Notes: generated by a model not told the origin, from the sequence alone. Counted from the first letter of the stretch, positions 1 to 10,627 are shown. The stretch: DNA of 64,000 nt from Capra hircus (GCF_001704415.2 NW_017189517.1:8071167-8135166), one strand, 5' to 3'. Numbers and translations: made by a program.

Positions 1-91
1 GCTTCCCAATCCAGATCCTCTTCTTACTGGCTGTGTAACCTCAGGCTAGTTAATTAACATCTCCGAACCTCAATTTCCTTATCTAATTGGA
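1..91 (+). mobile_element. MIR SINE, left part (split by a CHR SINE)
   Basis: The stretch reads like the MIR core: a 'ggctgtgtaacct' block is followed by 'cctcaatttccttatct'. It enters at the window edge already inside the element. The MIR resumes after the SINE insertion at 92-214. MIR is an ancient tRNA-derived SINE shared by all mammals, so this marks old sequence. Confidence 0.7.
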
Positions 92-214
92 GGAATCCCC
101 TGGTAGTCCAGTGGTTAGGACTCTGAACTTCCATTACAGGGGGCATGGGTTCAATCCTTGGTTGAACTAAGATCCTGCAAGACTCACAGCACAGCACCCC
201 CCCCCCCAAAAAAA
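92..214 (+). mobile_element. CHR-type tRNA-Glu-derived SINE nested in MIR
   Basis: It begins 'ggaatcccctggtagtccag', carries the tRNA B-box-like 'gggttcaatccttggttgaa', and ends in a C-run and A-run (197-213). This layout is typical of cetartiodactyl CHR SINEs. It interrupts a MIR, so it is the younger of the two. I see no clear target-site duplication. Confidence 0.8.
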
Positions 215-300
215 GACATTACAATGAGAAATGATGGTACCTGCCTCCAAGGACTGCTCAGCAGATTAAATGAGTTAGTGCCCAAGAGGTGGTCTTTATA
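215..300 (+). mobile_element. MIR SINE, right part
   Basis: 'gaaatgatggtacctgcctcc' and 'agattaaatgagttag' match the MIR 3' half ('aataatggtacctacctcat...gattaaatgagtta'). It continues the MIR broken by the CHR SINE at 92-214. Confidence 0.6.
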
Positions 301-319
301 ATACAGAGTTCAGGAAGCT

Positions 320-470
320 GAAGTGGGAGCCAGACTATTTTTGGGGGCATTTGGCAAGTGTCTTAACCTCTTTGTGCTTCACTTACCGCATCCATAAATC
401 AGAAATGACAATGATCATACAGTAGTTGATAGGATTACTTGTGCTAACCTGTATCAGGGTAGTAAAAGAG
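320..470 (+). mobile_element. MIR SINE, diverged
   Basis: 'gagccagact', then 'ggcaagtgtcttaacctctt' and 'catccataaatcagaaatga', follow the MIR order (pre-core, core, 3' part). Divergence is heavy, so the limits are approximate. Confidence 0.65.
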
Positions 471-660
471 TTCCTGCCACTTGGAAGGACTGCTTAAATG
501 TCTGCAGTTATTACCATTGATCATTTCTATCAGTAGCTACAGGCACTGTGGCGTCCAAGAGAGCAGACCCCGTGTGCTTCAGAGTTCAGATGGACAAGGG
601 AGCTCAGAGAGCTGGGGGCTCCGGAAGCATCACAGAGACTGGGGGTGTGACTGGGCCATG

Positions 661-850
661 GGGGCTGCCAGAACTAGGTGCGGATCCCTGCTCAGCCACT
701 GGTTAATTGAGTGACCTTGGGCAGTTTACATCATCTCTCTTTGCCTCAGTTTCTCCAATTGCAAAATGGGGATGCTAATAAGGAGGATTAAGTAAAGTCA
801 TACATGTAAAGTGCTGGGCATGTAGTTAGTAGTCAATAAATGAAGATGCT
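661..850 (+). mobile_element. MIR SINE, nearly full length
   Basis: The core 'gagtgaccttgggcagttta', the block 'cctcagtttctccaattgc' and the 3' end 'agtagtcaataaatg' appear in order. This is the clearest MIR of the first kilobase. Confidence 0.85.
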
Positions 851-1289
851 GTTTACTAATTACTCTTCATATTTGCAATGAATTCAAGGAGTGACTCCTC
901 TTATTGTCAGACAGAATGTAAGCTGCCAGTGTGAGAGATGAGCAAGGACTTGGGTTCTTGAAATCCACATGGTGAAAAGCTTCCTGGGAGGGCTGCTCGT
1001 GGTGAGCAGACCAATTCAGATGTCTTAGCCGCTTCCTGTAGTGGGAGATGTGGTTTAAACTAGGGAGTGAAAGGCATTGGATGCCTAGGTATGGAATCTG
1101 GTTTTTATTTTACTGACAAGAGAGACTGTGAAGATCATTGAGAAAGGGGGCATCTGGGGAGGGGTTCAGGAATATTCTCTTATTTTGTCTAAATATCAAA
1201 AGTTCTAAAATTAGAGTGAGTCTGAGGCTCCTTTTCTGTCTGTCTCCTCCTTTGTGGATTCTCCCTGCTTCCCAGTATATACACTTCTG
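851..1289. other. Unrecognised single-copy sequence
   Basis: No repeat family, convincing reading frame or signal is recognised here. The open frame starting at 1138 runs into the L2 remnant and has no coding character. Confidence 0.4.
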
Positions 1290-1545
1290 TAAATGGGCAA
1301 CAGCTGCTTACCCCGGGCCAAGCAAGATGCCTGCTACCTCCTCCAGGACGCCTTCACTGATTTTCCCAGCAGCCATATATATTCCTTTCCTGCTGTAGCC
1401 TCCCACAGCACTTGTAGCCTCCAGAGATTCTTACCCCAGCTTATCTGGTGGAAATCATTGCCTTCCCCACCCCCCTACCAGCCTGGAGAGCCTCCAGGGG
1501 ACCTAGACTGGACTGTGCTTTGTTTTTCTCTAGATTGCGTTAGTC
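1290..1545 (+). mobile_element. L2 LINE 3' fragment
   Basis: 'cctcctccaggacgccttcactgatt' resembles the L2 'cctccaggaagccttccctgatt' block, followed by a 'cacagcacttgtagcct' block in the expected order. L2 is an ancient CR1-type LINE. Confidence 0.55.
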
Positions 1546-1819
1546 CCTTCCTCCCAGCCCCAGGTTAATGGTTTGTACAAAGGAGATGATATGAAGAGCA
1601 TGGGATGCATGAGGAAACAGGAAGGAGGATGCTTCATTGAGCAAATGAGTGGGCAGTAATTGAGGGAGGAGGGCAGGGAGCACTTGGTCCACATCCTGAG
1701 CAGCAGGGAGGCATCACCTCAGACATCTGTGGGATGTCATGTATGTGGGGGTGGGGGAGGGATGGAGTGGGGTTGGGAGAGGGATGGGATGGAGTCCCCA
1801 TAAGCACAGCTTATGGATG
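1546..1819. other. Unrecognised sequence with a G-rich stretch
   Basis: No family is recognised. A purine-rich stretch of 'ggggtggggga'-type runs lies at about 1747-1795. Confidence 0.4.
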
Positions 1820-1960
1820 TGCTTCTCCATCTGAAAAATGAGAGTAAGAGTACTTAATTCACAGTTGTATACTTTTCTGGATAGTTATGGGCTTCTTAGA
1901 AAAGGGACTAAGCACATACTTAAGTTTATCTGAGACTACATGGGGGATTGAAGCAGTCGT
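1820..1960 (+). mobile_element. Possible MIR 3' fragment
   Basis: 'tctccatctgaaaaatgagagtaagagtactta' resembles the MIR 'catctgtaaaatgagaataatagtactta' block. Little else matches, so this is tentative. Confidence 0.35.
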
Positions 1961-2014
1961 TTTCACACTTCACAGTAGCAGGACTCGTTATTCCAAATGA
2001 CATTTTAAATGATG

Positions 2015-2064
2015 GCAGGTAGATAGTTGGATAGAAAGATAGATGTATAGATGATAGATAAGAA
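2015..2064. repeat. (TAGA)n-like simple repeat
   Basis: An imperfect tetranucleotide tract (tagatag/gatagat units) spans about 50 bases. Confidence 0.8.
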
Positions 2065-2129
2065 TGACCTTTAGACAAGATACACTCCTCTGGACATTGG
2101 TCTCCTCTGGACTGTGAGGGATGGAGTTT

Positions 2130-2347
2130 AGTCCAGATTTCTTGACCACTGACATTTTGAACCAGATAATTCTTTGCTGTGTGGGACTGGCCTGTGCATT
2201 GTAGAACGTTCAGCAGCATCACTGGCCTCTACTCCCTGGATACCAGTAGTACCCCCACCCCCTCAGCCTGTTACAACAAACATAAATGTCTTTAGACGCT
2301 ACCAAATGTCCCCCGGGGCCAAAACCATCATCAATTAACAACCATTG
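2130..2347 (-). mobile_element. MER20-like hAT-Charlie DNA transposon
   Basis: Read on the minus strand it begins near 'caatggttgttaat', then has the 'gggggacatttgg' and 'acaatgcacaggccag' blocks and ends near 'ggtcaagaaatct'. This matches the about 219-bp non-autonomous MER20 in order and length. It is an old placental insertion without coding capacity. Confidence 0.7.
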
Positions 2348-2423
2348 GGCTCTGTGGTCTCTGGTGCCCTTGTTCTTTTTTTTTTTTTTTCCAAACATTT
2401 TTAATGATTACTGCTACTAGGTC

Positions 2424-3089
2424 CTTCAGTTCAGTTCAGTCACTCAGTAGTGTCCGACTCTTTGTGACCCCATGAATCGTAGCACACCAGGCCTCCCTGT
2501 CTATCACCAACCCTGGAGTTCACTCAAACTCACGTCCATCGAGTCGGTGATTTCAGCCATCTCATTCTCTGTTGTCCCCTTTTCCTCCTGCCCCCCAATC
2601 CCTCCCAGCATCAGAGTCTTTTCCAATGAGTCAACTATTTGCATGAGGTGGCCAAAGTACTGGAGTTTCAGCTTTAGCATCATTCCTTCCAAAGAACACC
2701 CAGGACTGAGCTCCTTTAGAATGGACTGGTTGGATCTCCTTGCAGTCCAAGGGACTCTCAAGAGTCTTCTCCAACACCACCACAGTTCAAAAGCATCAAT
2801 TCTTTGGCACTCAGCTTTCTTTATAGTCCAACTCTCACACCCATACATGACCACTGGAAAAACCACAGCCTTGACTACAGGGACCTTTGTTGGCAAAGTA
2901 ATGTCTCTGCTTTTCAATATGCTATCTAGGTTGGTCATAACTTTTCTTCCAAGGAACAAACGTCTTTTAATTTCATGGCTGCAATCACCATCTGCAGTGA
3001 TTTTGGAGCCCAAAATAATAAAGTCTGACACTGTTTCCACTGTTTCCCCATCTATTTCCCAAGAAGTGATGGGACCAGATGCCATGATC
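2424..3089 (-). mobile_element. BovB (RTE LINE), 5'-truncated 3' end
   Basis: The minus strand reads the BovB C-terminal region from about 'MASGPITSWEIDGETVETVS' (3085) to the 3' terminus with 'actgaactgaactga' at 2425. The frame is fairly open (193 codons from 3085 to 2504), but several residues are altered and one region is frameshifted. The RT catalytic core is absent. BovB is a non-LTR retrotransposon; in ruminants it drives the BovA and Bov-tA SINEs, which share its 3' tail. The long plus-strand frame opposite it is a shadow. Confidence 0.95.
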
Positions 3090-4055
3090 CTTAGTGCATC
3101 TTTTAAATTCTCTGTTAATGGTGCCTGTTACAATCGTTCTTCACTTCCCTTTAGTAGTCCTTATAGTTTGGTTATTCTTCGTCTAATATTGTGGCTGATA
3201 TTTTTATTGTCCAGTTTGGTAGCATATCTCATAGCAAACTCATTGGCTTTGCTTTCTCATTAGCAGTACCCGGGGAAGTCCAGCCATCAGTAATCAGGTG
3301 GTTGCCATGGCAGAGGCAGGAACATGGTCACTCTGTACCATTCTCCCTCCTGCTGGATGTTCTTCAATTTGGCTTTTCCTGTCCTCACTAACATTCCCCC
3401 TGGTGTTCTTTTCTCTTCTTGGTTAACTAGACATAGTGTAAAGTGGAACTTTTTCCACTCCCCTTTTTTCTGTCTTTACCCTTTAGAAATAACACGATCC
3501 AACCTCCAGAACGACTTCTTTTTCTTTAGGTCGCTTTAGGCCACTTTCACTGTAAGGCCATTAAAATCAGCTTTTAGCTTTGCAATGGAAAGGGGCATTT
3601 GCCATTTTTATGTTAGTGTTCATATTCTTTTTAAGATTCAAGAGAATGCCAGAACAATATTCATGGGAAGAATTTAACTACCAGAATAGACAAATCTATA
3701 GTAGAATTATTATAGTCTGTCATATATTAATTACCCCAAACAAGTTGGTGTTTTTGGATAAATGAGAAGTATTTTTTTCTATATTTTCTTGACCCAGGAG
3801 GAAAAATACCAGTAGGAAAAGAAAAAGTATGTTATAAATGATCAAAATAAATTAAGGTTGTTAATCTTAATGCCACAATATGAGTATCCCACTATTTTGG
3901 AGCTTGTACATTTTTAATGAAAATTAGCAGTGATCACTTCGCATATATTCCTTGTCAAGATTTCAGAGTAGCCCACAACCAGAATCTTTCTGCTTTTGTT
4001 AGTTTGCTGTTGAAATTGAGAGTTTTGAATGAAGTACTACAGGATGAACATTATC
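3090..4055. other. Unrecognised AT-rich sequence
   Basis: About 960 bases hold no repeat I can name and no convincing exon. Short open frames (3324-3539, 3580-3765) show no recognisable protein. Confidence 0.4.
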
Positions 4056-4778
4056 TTCATTTTTTAAAACTTTTTATTTTGTACTGGGATATAGCCAATT
4101 AGCAATGTTGTTGTGATAGTTTCAGGTGAACAATTAAGGGACTCAGTCATGCATATACATGTATCCGTTCTCCCTCAAACCCCTCTCCCATCAAGGTTGC
4201 CACATAACATTGAGCAGAGTGCCATGTGCTATACAATAGACACTTGTTGGTTATCCATTTTAAATATAGCAGCGTGTACACAACAATCCCAAACTCTCTA
4301 ACTATCCCTTCCCTCCCAACAACCGTAAGTTCGATTTCTAAGTCTGTGAGTCTCCTTATGTTTTGTAAGTACATTCATTTGTATCATTTCTTTCTAGTTT
4401 CCACATCTAAGGGATGTCATATGGTATTTCTCCTTCTCTGTCTGACTTCCTTCACTCAGTATGACACTCTCTAGGTACATCCATGTTGCTGCCAATGGCA
4501 TTATTTCATTCTTTTTAATGGCTGAGTAATATTCCTTTGTATTTATGTACCACATCTTCTTTATCCATTCCTCTGTGGATGAGCATTTAGGTTGCTTCCG
4601 TGTCTTGGCTGTTGTAAACAGTGTTGCAGTGAACATGGGGTGCATGTATTGTGTCTTTTTAGATCGTGTTTTTTTCTGGATATATGCCTAGGAGTGGGAT
4701 TGTAGGGTCATATGCCCCTCCATACTGTTCTCCATAGTGGCTGTACCAACTTACACGACCACTAACAACATTGGAGGT
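4056..4778 (-). mobile_element. L1 LINE 3' end, old (ORF2 C-terminus plus 3' UTR)
   Basis: On the minus strand a decayed ORF2 tail contains 'EEWIKKMWYINTKEYYSAIKK' (about 4394-4645), the standard L1 ORF2 C-terminal motif region. A 3' UTR runs down to about 4056. Stops and frameshifts break the frame upstream. It is 5'-truncated near 4778. Confidence 0.9.
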
Positions 4779-4799
4779 GGGAACACTTCTCTTTCGTCC

Positions 4800-4850
4800 T
4801 TTGCATAGAACCTGGCACCCAGTAGGTGTTCCATAAACATTTGTTGAATT
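4800..4850 (+). mobile_element. L2 or MIR 3'-terminal fragment
   Basis: 'cctggcacccagtaggtgttccataaacatttgttgaat' is the 3'-terminal signature shared by L2 and MIR. It is too short to separate the two. Confidence 0.6.
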
Positions 4851-4984
4851 GTATTAACAGAAGTGATCTTGAGGAATCTCTGCATTTCCTCATTGAGTTA
4901 GAGGACCCTTTGTGATTTTTAAAAATGGGACTGACCTGGTGTGCCCACTACATATCACACTATATTCAAGCTCTTTGAATTGTG

Positions 4985-5182
4985 TATTTGAAAAATATTT
5001 ATCAGGCTCCTGCTATATGCCAGGCACATGCCAGGAGTTGGTTAACAAAACAGACATAGTCATACAGTTGACATTCTAGTTGGGAAGACAGACAAGCAAC
5101 AATAACAAAATCACAAAGAAATAATAAATATGTATAAATAATAAATATATGTTTAATAATATATAATCAATGTATAACATAT
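4985..5182 (-). mobile_element. L2 LINE 3' region, part 1 (split by Bov-tA)
   Basis: 'atttatcaggctcctgctatatgccaggca', then 'cattctagttgggaagacagacaa', is the L2 3' end read in reverse. An AT-rich run follows and the SINE at 5183 interrupts it. Confidence 0.65.
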
Positions 5183-5394
5183 GGGCCTCCCTAGTGGCTC
5201 AGATGGTAAAGAATCTGCTGCAGTGTGAAGACTTGGATTTGATCCCTGGGTCAGGAATATCCCCTGGAGGAGGGTATGGCAACCCACTCCAGTATTCTTG
5301 CCTGGAAAATCCCATGGACTGAGCCTGGCACACTACAGTCCATGGAGTTGCAAAGAGTCAGACACGACTGAGTGACTAACACTTTCACTTTCAT
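5183..5394 (+). mobile_element. Bov-tA SINE
   Basis: A tRNA-like head (5183-5240, 'gggcctccctagtggctcag') is joined to the BovA unit, which starts at 'ggcaacccactccagtattc' and ends 'actttcactttcat'. 'acatatg' before and 'accatatg' after it may be an eroded TSD. Confidence 0.93.
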
Positions 5395-5530
5395 ACCATA
5401 TGCTATAATAAATATATAAATTAGATATAAATATATAGAAATAATGTATAATAATAAATAATAAAATGTCAGGAAATGCTATGAAGGAAACAAATATTTG
5501 AGCTGAGAACTCAGGAAAGTCATTCAACAC
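5395..5530 (-). mobile_element. L2 LINE 3' region, part 2, AT-rich
   Basis: AT-rich sequence leads into 'gtcaggaaatgctatgaagga', continuing the L2-like order of 4985-5182 after the SINE. Confidence 0.4.
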
Positions 5531-6384
5531 CAGATAACAGTAACCTGTCAGAACAGCAGCTTAAACTTTTTTTTTTTTACGTGAAAGAAATATGGAGGTG
5601 AGCATTTCAGGGAAGATATAATGGTTCCATGTTATCATCAGAACACCAACACCTTCCAGCTTTCTGCTTCTCCAGCTCCTCTGGATTTAGAATGAATTTA
5701 GTAACCCTCCGGATTTAGTAACCCATTCTTAAGGTTACTTCTTGATTCAAGATGCGGGAAGGAGGCAGAGAAGGCCAAAGGGCCTGCCTCCCTGCTGAAT
5801 CAGTCCTTTGGAAGAGCATACCTTGGAAGCCCTACCCAGCAACTCTCTCTCTCTCTTTTTTTTTTTTTTTTAATGTCAATTGAAAATGAGACCCATGTGC
5901 TGTCTCTTAGCTGGACATGTGATCACACTGAATAAAATGAGGGTTTTGTTAGTAAGAAGCAAGAGAGAATGCATTTTAGATAGTCAGCTGGCAAGATGTG
6001 CAGACTGGAAGCGTGAGAAGAAGGTTGCCACATGAAGAGTAGGAACATTCACTGAGATGGGAGAGGCTGGGAGGAACAGGTTTGGGAGAAAAGCAAGAGT
6101 TCCGTTTGAGCCACATTAAGTTTGAGATGGCATGAGGTTTGCCATGGAGTTGTCAGGTGGACACAGCACCAAGTTCCATGCTGCCATATGCAACTACTTT
6201 ACTTCTTGTGGAAGTCCCCAGGAATTCATAGAAGAAGGACTTATGATTGAAAGGGGATGTACAGAGACTTAACTCCAAGACCTGTTATATAATATACACA
6301 CTTTTAACTTAAGTTGTATTTTATGGAATTTGCTAAAAATGGCACCATTTTCTAAAGATTGTCCCTCCCTTCCTTCCTTCCAGA
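5531..6384. other. Mostly unrecognised; T-runs and one possible old LINE remnant
   Basis: It includes a poly-T tract at about 5566-5578 and a (CT)n/T tract at about 5846-5872. The stretch 6055-6170 ('acattaagtttgagatgg') resembles an old LINE-class repeat, but I cannot place it. No exon is supported. Confidence 0.4.
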
Positions 6385-6530
6385 ACTATCTAATGAACAC
6401 TTTATGCTATAAGTAAAAGCACCACTCTAGGTACTGATGATATATGTTAAGAACAAAATGAAGATCCTTGTTCTCATATAGGGCATTCTAGTGAGACAGA
6501 CAACAAATAACATAAAAATAAGTAGATTAT
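6385..6530 (-). mobile_element. L2 LINE 3' fragment
   Basis: 'ctaggtactgatgatatatg' and 'cattctagtgagacagacaac' follow the reverse-complemented L2 3' end. Confidence 0.6.
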
Positions 6531-6639
6531 CTAAGTCATGCTTTATTGGAGACTGAGAAAACATCATGGGCTATGTATGATGTTACAGATCCACTATTGT
6601 TATGGATTTTTATTGTGCTCAGTTTCTCCACTGCTGCCT

Positions 6640-6735
6640 CCTTGAACTTTTGCATCAGTTCTGTGAGGTAGACTTCATTTTCCCCTATGAACAGATGAGG
6701 AGACAGAGAAGGAGAGTTTGGGCAAGCAAGTTCAA
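6640..6735 (-). mobile_element. MIR SINE fragment
   Basis: 'gtgaggtagacttcattttcccc', 'acagatgaggagacagag' and 'gggcaagcaag' are the MIR core in reverse. Confidence 0.7.
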
Positions 6736-6787
6736 ACATTTGCTTACGTGTCACCTCGTCTAGACATGCTTCCTGTTTAAGTGTCTG

Positions 6788-6905
6788 TATGGAGGAGGAA
6801 ATGGCAACACACTCTAGTATTCTTGCTTGGGAAATCCCATGGACAGCAGAGCCTGGTGGGCTACAGTACATGGGGGTTGCAAAGAGTCATACACTACTGA
6901 GCCAC
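6788..6905 (+). mobile_element. BovA SINE (monomer)
   Basis: 'ggaaatggcaacacactctagtattcttgc' through 'agagtcatacactactgagccactgaa' is one BovA unit, without a tRNA head. Confidence 0.9.
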
Positions 6906-6934
6906 TGAACACAACACACTTTTCTGGGAGATGG

Positions 6935-7038
6935 TGTGATCTTCATGGGCAGGGGCCAATTGGTTTGAGTTAGTAGCCGCACCCCCTGACCCATGACCTA
7001 GCGTTTAATCAGCATCCAGTAAATGTCCGAGTTGTTGA
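6935..7038 (+). mobile_element. L2 3'-terminal fragment
   Basis: 'gggcaggggcc' is followed by 'catccagtaaatg', in the order of the L2 3' end. It is diverged. Confidence 0.45.
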
Positions 7039-7067
7039 ACAGAACTGACTGGAGCTCATATACCTAG

Positions 7068-7152
7068 CATTTAATTATCAGAGCCAGGATTTGAATCCAT
7101 CCAGCCCTGTTGGACTCCAAGCCCATGTTCTTTTGTACTATGAACAATTGCC
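7068..7152 (-). mobile_element. MIR SINE fragment
   Basis: 'cagagccaggatttgaatcca' and 'gactccaagcccatgttctt' are the 5' half of MIR in reverse. Confidence 0.7.
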
Positions 7153-7306
7153 TCTGATACATCTGTTTTCTACATCTAGATTTTATTTTGTTTATTCCTC
7201 TACACTGCCTTGGAGTGTTAATAAAATATCGCTGTACATCAACATCTTAGATAATTGTGTTTTCTAAAACAGACCAAGTTCTCTTTCTTGCTTCATGGAG
7301 TTGGTT

Positions 7307-7337
7307 TGCTGCTGCTGTTGCTGCTGCTGCTTCTGCT
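7307..7337. repeat. (GCT)n tract at a SINE tail
   Basis: About ten imperfect GCT/CTG units adjoin the minus-strand BovA at 7336. The BovA 3' tail commonly grows into (AGC)n, so this is the SINE tail microsatellite. Confidence 0.85.
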
Positions 7338-7457
7338 AAGTCGCTTCAGTCGTGTCTGACTCTTAGCGACCCCATGGACTGCAGCCTACCAAGCTCCTCC
7401 ATCCGTGGGACTCTCCAGGCAAGACTACTGGAGTGGGTTGCCATTGCCTTCTCTGTT
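7336..7457 (-). mobile_element. BovA SINE
   Basis: 'gctaagtcgcttcagtcgtgtctgactc' to 'actggagtgggttgccattgcc' is a BovA unit in reverse. Its 3' tail is the (GCT)n tract. Confidence 0.92.
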
Positions 7458-7744
7458 GGTTTACCTCAAGGTAAAACAATTCAGACTCTCCAAGGCAAAT
7501 CATTCTACACAGAGGGCATTCTTTCTGTGGCGGTGAATTTCTTCTCCTTCCTTCAGCAAGTCAGCCTCCAGTCATCTGGGCCCTGAGGCCTTGGATGCAG
7601 CTCTGAGCTCTCTGCTGTTCTCTGACGAGTTCATGATTAAGTCACTTGGTGACTTGCTATACAAGGCTGTAAGACGTTAATTATTTAAATTAAGTGGGTG
7701 TTAAGAGAATCCAAAGTCAGTTTTGCTTTGCCCAGAGACATCAG
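7458..7744. other. Unrecognised sequence
   Basis: No repeat or exon is recognised in this stretch. Confidence 0.4.
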
Positions 7745-7925
7745 AGAATCCAGAATATTAGAGCCAGAGGGGCCCTTAGGCAGCCCTGGTTCAGTCCCCC
7801 TCATTTCCCAGGAAGGGGAAATGGAGATTCAGAGGAGCAAAGGCTCTTGGCCAAAGCGAGTGATTAGTGGCCCTGCCATCTGACTCCTGCTCCAGTGCTC
7901 TTTCTATTCTCTCCTCCTGCTACTT
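7745..7925 (+). mobile_element. Ancient CR1/L3- or MIR3-like repeat
   Basis: 'attagagccagaggggcccttaggcagcc', '...gaaatggagattcagag' and 'gactcctgctccagtgctctttc' follow an order common to an old mammalian LINE or SINE 3' end. I cannot settle which family. Confidence 0.45.
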
Positions 7926-8235
7926 AGGCAGCAGCTCAAAAGCATTTCTCACCAAGAACAAGGAATTGTGAATGGACTCAAGAGTGAAGAGGTGATTTGT
8001 TCAAATTTAACCATATATTTCAAATAATAAACCCAATATAGTCAACCTCTAACTTGGTTTGAAGTAGCAACACCTGCTGCTGTTGAGTCGTTGTACGTTT
8101 TAGTCATATTTTTCTACTTCCATGTTCCTGCTACCATTACAGAATGCACAGAGAGGCAAATATACTTTTCTTTTTTGATTCCTGAAGAAACATGGATGAT
8201 TCTAATAAGATAGCAGTGTGATGCAAGCAAGAAAA
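7926..8235. other. Unrecognised AT-rich sequence
   Basis: Nothing is recognised in these 310 bases. Confidence 0.4.
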
Positions 8236-8305
8236 TGTAAGATTGGCATCTGGTGGCCTGACTTTGAATCATGGCTTCACAACCTACTAACTTTATGAGC
8301 CTTTG
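8236..8305 (+). mobile_element. Possible MIR 5' fragment
   Basis: 'tttgaatcatggcttcacaacctactaactttatgagcc' resembles the MIR 'ttcgaatcctggctctgccacttactagctgtgtgacc' block. Weak. Confidence 0.4.
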
Positions 8306-8853
8306 GTAAGAACTCTCTCGGAGCTGATCGTGAATCTGGCAGTTGTAGGTTCATACCTTCAAAGGATGTGAGAAGGGCTACTCGGGAGGGAGGTGATGGC
8401 ATGGTCTGGAGCTCTAGAATGTGACTGGATGCCACCGGGTCTCTGTGGCTGAATGTAGACAATGATTATGATAATTTGGAGCAGTGTTTTAAGACACAGC
8501 CCTCAGATAAACTTGCCTCTAGTTGGCATTAAATGTGAACATTTCCTTTTGCTTTCATGATGTTTTACTGCTATTCAAGAAGACACTTTAATTTTTTTAA
8601 TTTTTTTTTCCTGGAAGAAGATCTGGACTAAATGAAATCTATACACAGGCACACACACTACCACTACCTGATTAAGTAATTAATTCATGACATGCATATT
8701 GTGCTTACTATGTGCAAGGTACTAATGTCAGCCCTAGGGGTGCATTTTAATAGAATGACAATGAAAGATAGATGAAGATTGGAAAGTGGAAAATAAGCAG
8801 AATGAATGAAAAGAACGATTGTGGTGACGATGGTTGCCATATATCTGGTGCTC
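8306..8853. other. Unrecognised sequence
   Basis: About 550 bases without a recognised repeat or exon. A T-rich tract lies at 8593-8611. Confidence 0.4.
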
Positions 8854-8854
8854 A

Positions 8855-9278
8855 TCAGTTCAGTTCAGTCGCTCAGTCGTGTCTGACTCTTTGCGACTCC
8901 ATGAATCGCAGCATGCCAGGCCTCCCTGTCCATCACCAACTCCCGCAGCTCACTCAGGTTCACGTCCATCGAGTCAGTGATGCCATCCAACCATCTCATC
9001 CTCTGTCATCCCCTTCTCCTCCTGCCTTTAATCTTTCCCAACATCAGGGTCTTTTCCAATGAGTCAGCTGTTTGCATGAGGTGGCCAAAGTACTGGAGTT
9101 TCAGCTTTAGCATCATTCCTTCCAAAGAAATCCCAGGGCTGATCTTCAGAATGGACTGGTTGGATCTCCTTGCAGTCCAAGGGACTCTCAAGAGTCTTCT
9201 CCAACACCACAGTTCGAAAGCATCAATTCTTTGGCATCCAGCTTTCTTCACAGTCCAACTCTCACATCCATACATGAC
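8855..9278 (-). mobile_element. BovB 3' end, 5'-truncated
   Basis: The minus strand reads '...VMYGCESWTVKKAGCQRIDAF' into the BovB C-terminus and the 'ctgaactgaactga' terminus at 8855. Truncation falls at 9278, inside the codons for 'MYGCESW'. The RT core is missing. Confidence 0.93.
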
Positions 9279-9308
9279 TCATGGTGGACCAGCTATTGGC
9301 AAGAAATA

Positions 9309-9391
9309 TTGCATTGGCCAAAAAAGTTCGTTTGGGTTTTTCCATATGATGTTTCAGAAAAATCGTAGGGAACCTTTTGGCCAACCTGATA
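9309..9391. mobile_element. Mariner MITE (Tc1/mariner, ruminant type)
   Basis: Terminal inverted repeats 'ttgcattggccaaaaaagttcg' and '...ccttttggccaacctgata' flank a short palindromic middle. TA dinucleotides flank both ends, as expected for mariner insertion. At about 83 bases it has no coding capacity. A second copy lies at 48325-48395. Confidence 0.85.
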
Positions 9392-9404
9392 TAAATGCCT
9401 TGTC

Positions 9405-9560
9405 CCAACAGATGCTCACAGCTGGTCTACAGAGTAGGTAGTATTATCATCTACCTCTTACAGTGAAGAAACTGAGGCCCAGGAAGTTTGAATTTACTAG
9501 CAAGTAGTGGAACTTGAACTCGGTTGTGCCTGGCTCCAGGGCCCAAGTTCTTGGTGGTCT
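9405..9560 (-). mobile_element. MIR SINE
   Basis: 'gtagtattatcatctacctcttacagtgaagaaactgaggcccag' and 'gaacttgaactcggtt' are MIR in reverse. Confidence 0.75.
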
Positions 9561-9571
9561 TTTGTGGGGAT

Positions 9572-9752
9572 TAAAATGGCAGAATAGTGACTACTAATGG
9601 CTAAAAACTCGTTGGGGTGACAAGAATATTTTAAAATTAGACTGTGGTGAGAGTTGCCCAATTCTGTGAATTAATTAAAAGTAATAATAATTGAATTGCA
9701 CACTTTAAATGGGTGATTTGTGTGATGTGTATGTTACGTCTCAAAGCAGTTA
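9572..9752 (+). mobile_element. Old L1 (L1M-type) 3' UTR fragment
   Basis: 'gttggggtgacaagaatattttaaaattagactgtggtga' and 'gcacactttaaatgggtgat' are the characteristic 3' UTR of old mammalian L1M elements. Confidence 0.75.
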
Positions 9753-10239
9753 TTTAAAAAAGGCAGGGTAACTTAGCGACTAATGTTAATTGATTGTTAT
9801 CTACATGTTGGCCATTGTTTAATATTATCTATTCTCTGTGCTCACTCTTGGCAGTCCTGAGCCTTTTATTTTAAATGTACTCTTCATTTGGGGTGTTCTG
9901 TTTTGTTTCTCTTACGTAAACTTTCCTCATTTATGACACGTAGCAGTGTGTGTTTTTTTTCTAGAAATAGATAGTATTCATAAACTGAAACAGTTTCATT
10001 GGGGAAATTTTCTGTGGTACTGTGACAGAACGGTCTTGGCAGAAATACTAGAATCCTATAAAATAGAGTTAATATTGATATACTTTAATCAAAAATTTCT
10101 GTTTAGAAGCAATAAAACCACTCATTGTTAGGCAGCCTTGGTTCTATCCTTAGCCTTTCTGCTAAAAACATTTTCATCTTTGGAGGATGACTCCATAACT
10201 ATACAAGATTTTTTCTCTGCTACTAAAAGAGAACTCTTT
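9753..10239. other. Unrecognised AT-rich sequence
   Basis: About 490 bases with no named repeat or supported exon. Confidence 0.4.
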
Positions 10240-10592
10240 TTTTAAAAGTAAATTTTATTAATGAATAATTGATGTACATTGAAAGGGTCCAATGTAATGA
10301 GTTTATATATATTGTAGAATGATTACCAAGGTTAAGATAATCAATGTATTTATCACCCTACCGAGGTAACTCCTGCATGTGTGTTTGTGTATGTTGAGAA
10401 CTCTTAAGACCTACTCTCAGCAACTTAAGTATACAATATCCATATTATAATCATAGCCACCATGTTCTGCATTAGATCCTCAGAGCTTACTCTTCTTATA
10501 CCTGGAAATGTGTAGTCTTCACGTTCTTCACCTCCTTTCCTGCTTCTCCCAGCTCCTGGCAATCAGCATTCTCTTCTCCATTTCTCTGAATT
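10240..10592 (-). mobile_element. Old L1 3' UTR fragment
   Basis: 'gaatgattaccaaggttaagataatcaatgtatttatcaccct', then 'cttaagtatacaatatccatattat' and 'gctcctggcaatcagcattct', is the reverse of an L1M 3' UTR. Confidence 0.75.
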
Positions 10593-10627
10593 GGCCTTTT
10601 TTTTTTTTAAAAAAAAGGGGGGGGGGC
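10593..10627. repeat. Homopolymer block T/A/G
   Basis: A T-run, an A-run and a G-run of about 8-12 bases each lie next to one another. Length here is likely to vary or to be mis-assembled. Confidence 0.85.

Noticed and set aside
2472..3263. 263-codon plus-strand open frame
   Set aside because: It is the antisense shadow of the minus-strand BovB at 2424-3089. The same shadow ('SIIPSKE', 'GKTIALT') recurs opposite every BovB (for example at 33072, 56113 and 59035).
7307..7337. CTG triplet tract as a possible disease-type expansion in a gene
   Set aside because: It is the (AGC)n tail of a minus-strand BovA SINE and no gene surrounds it.
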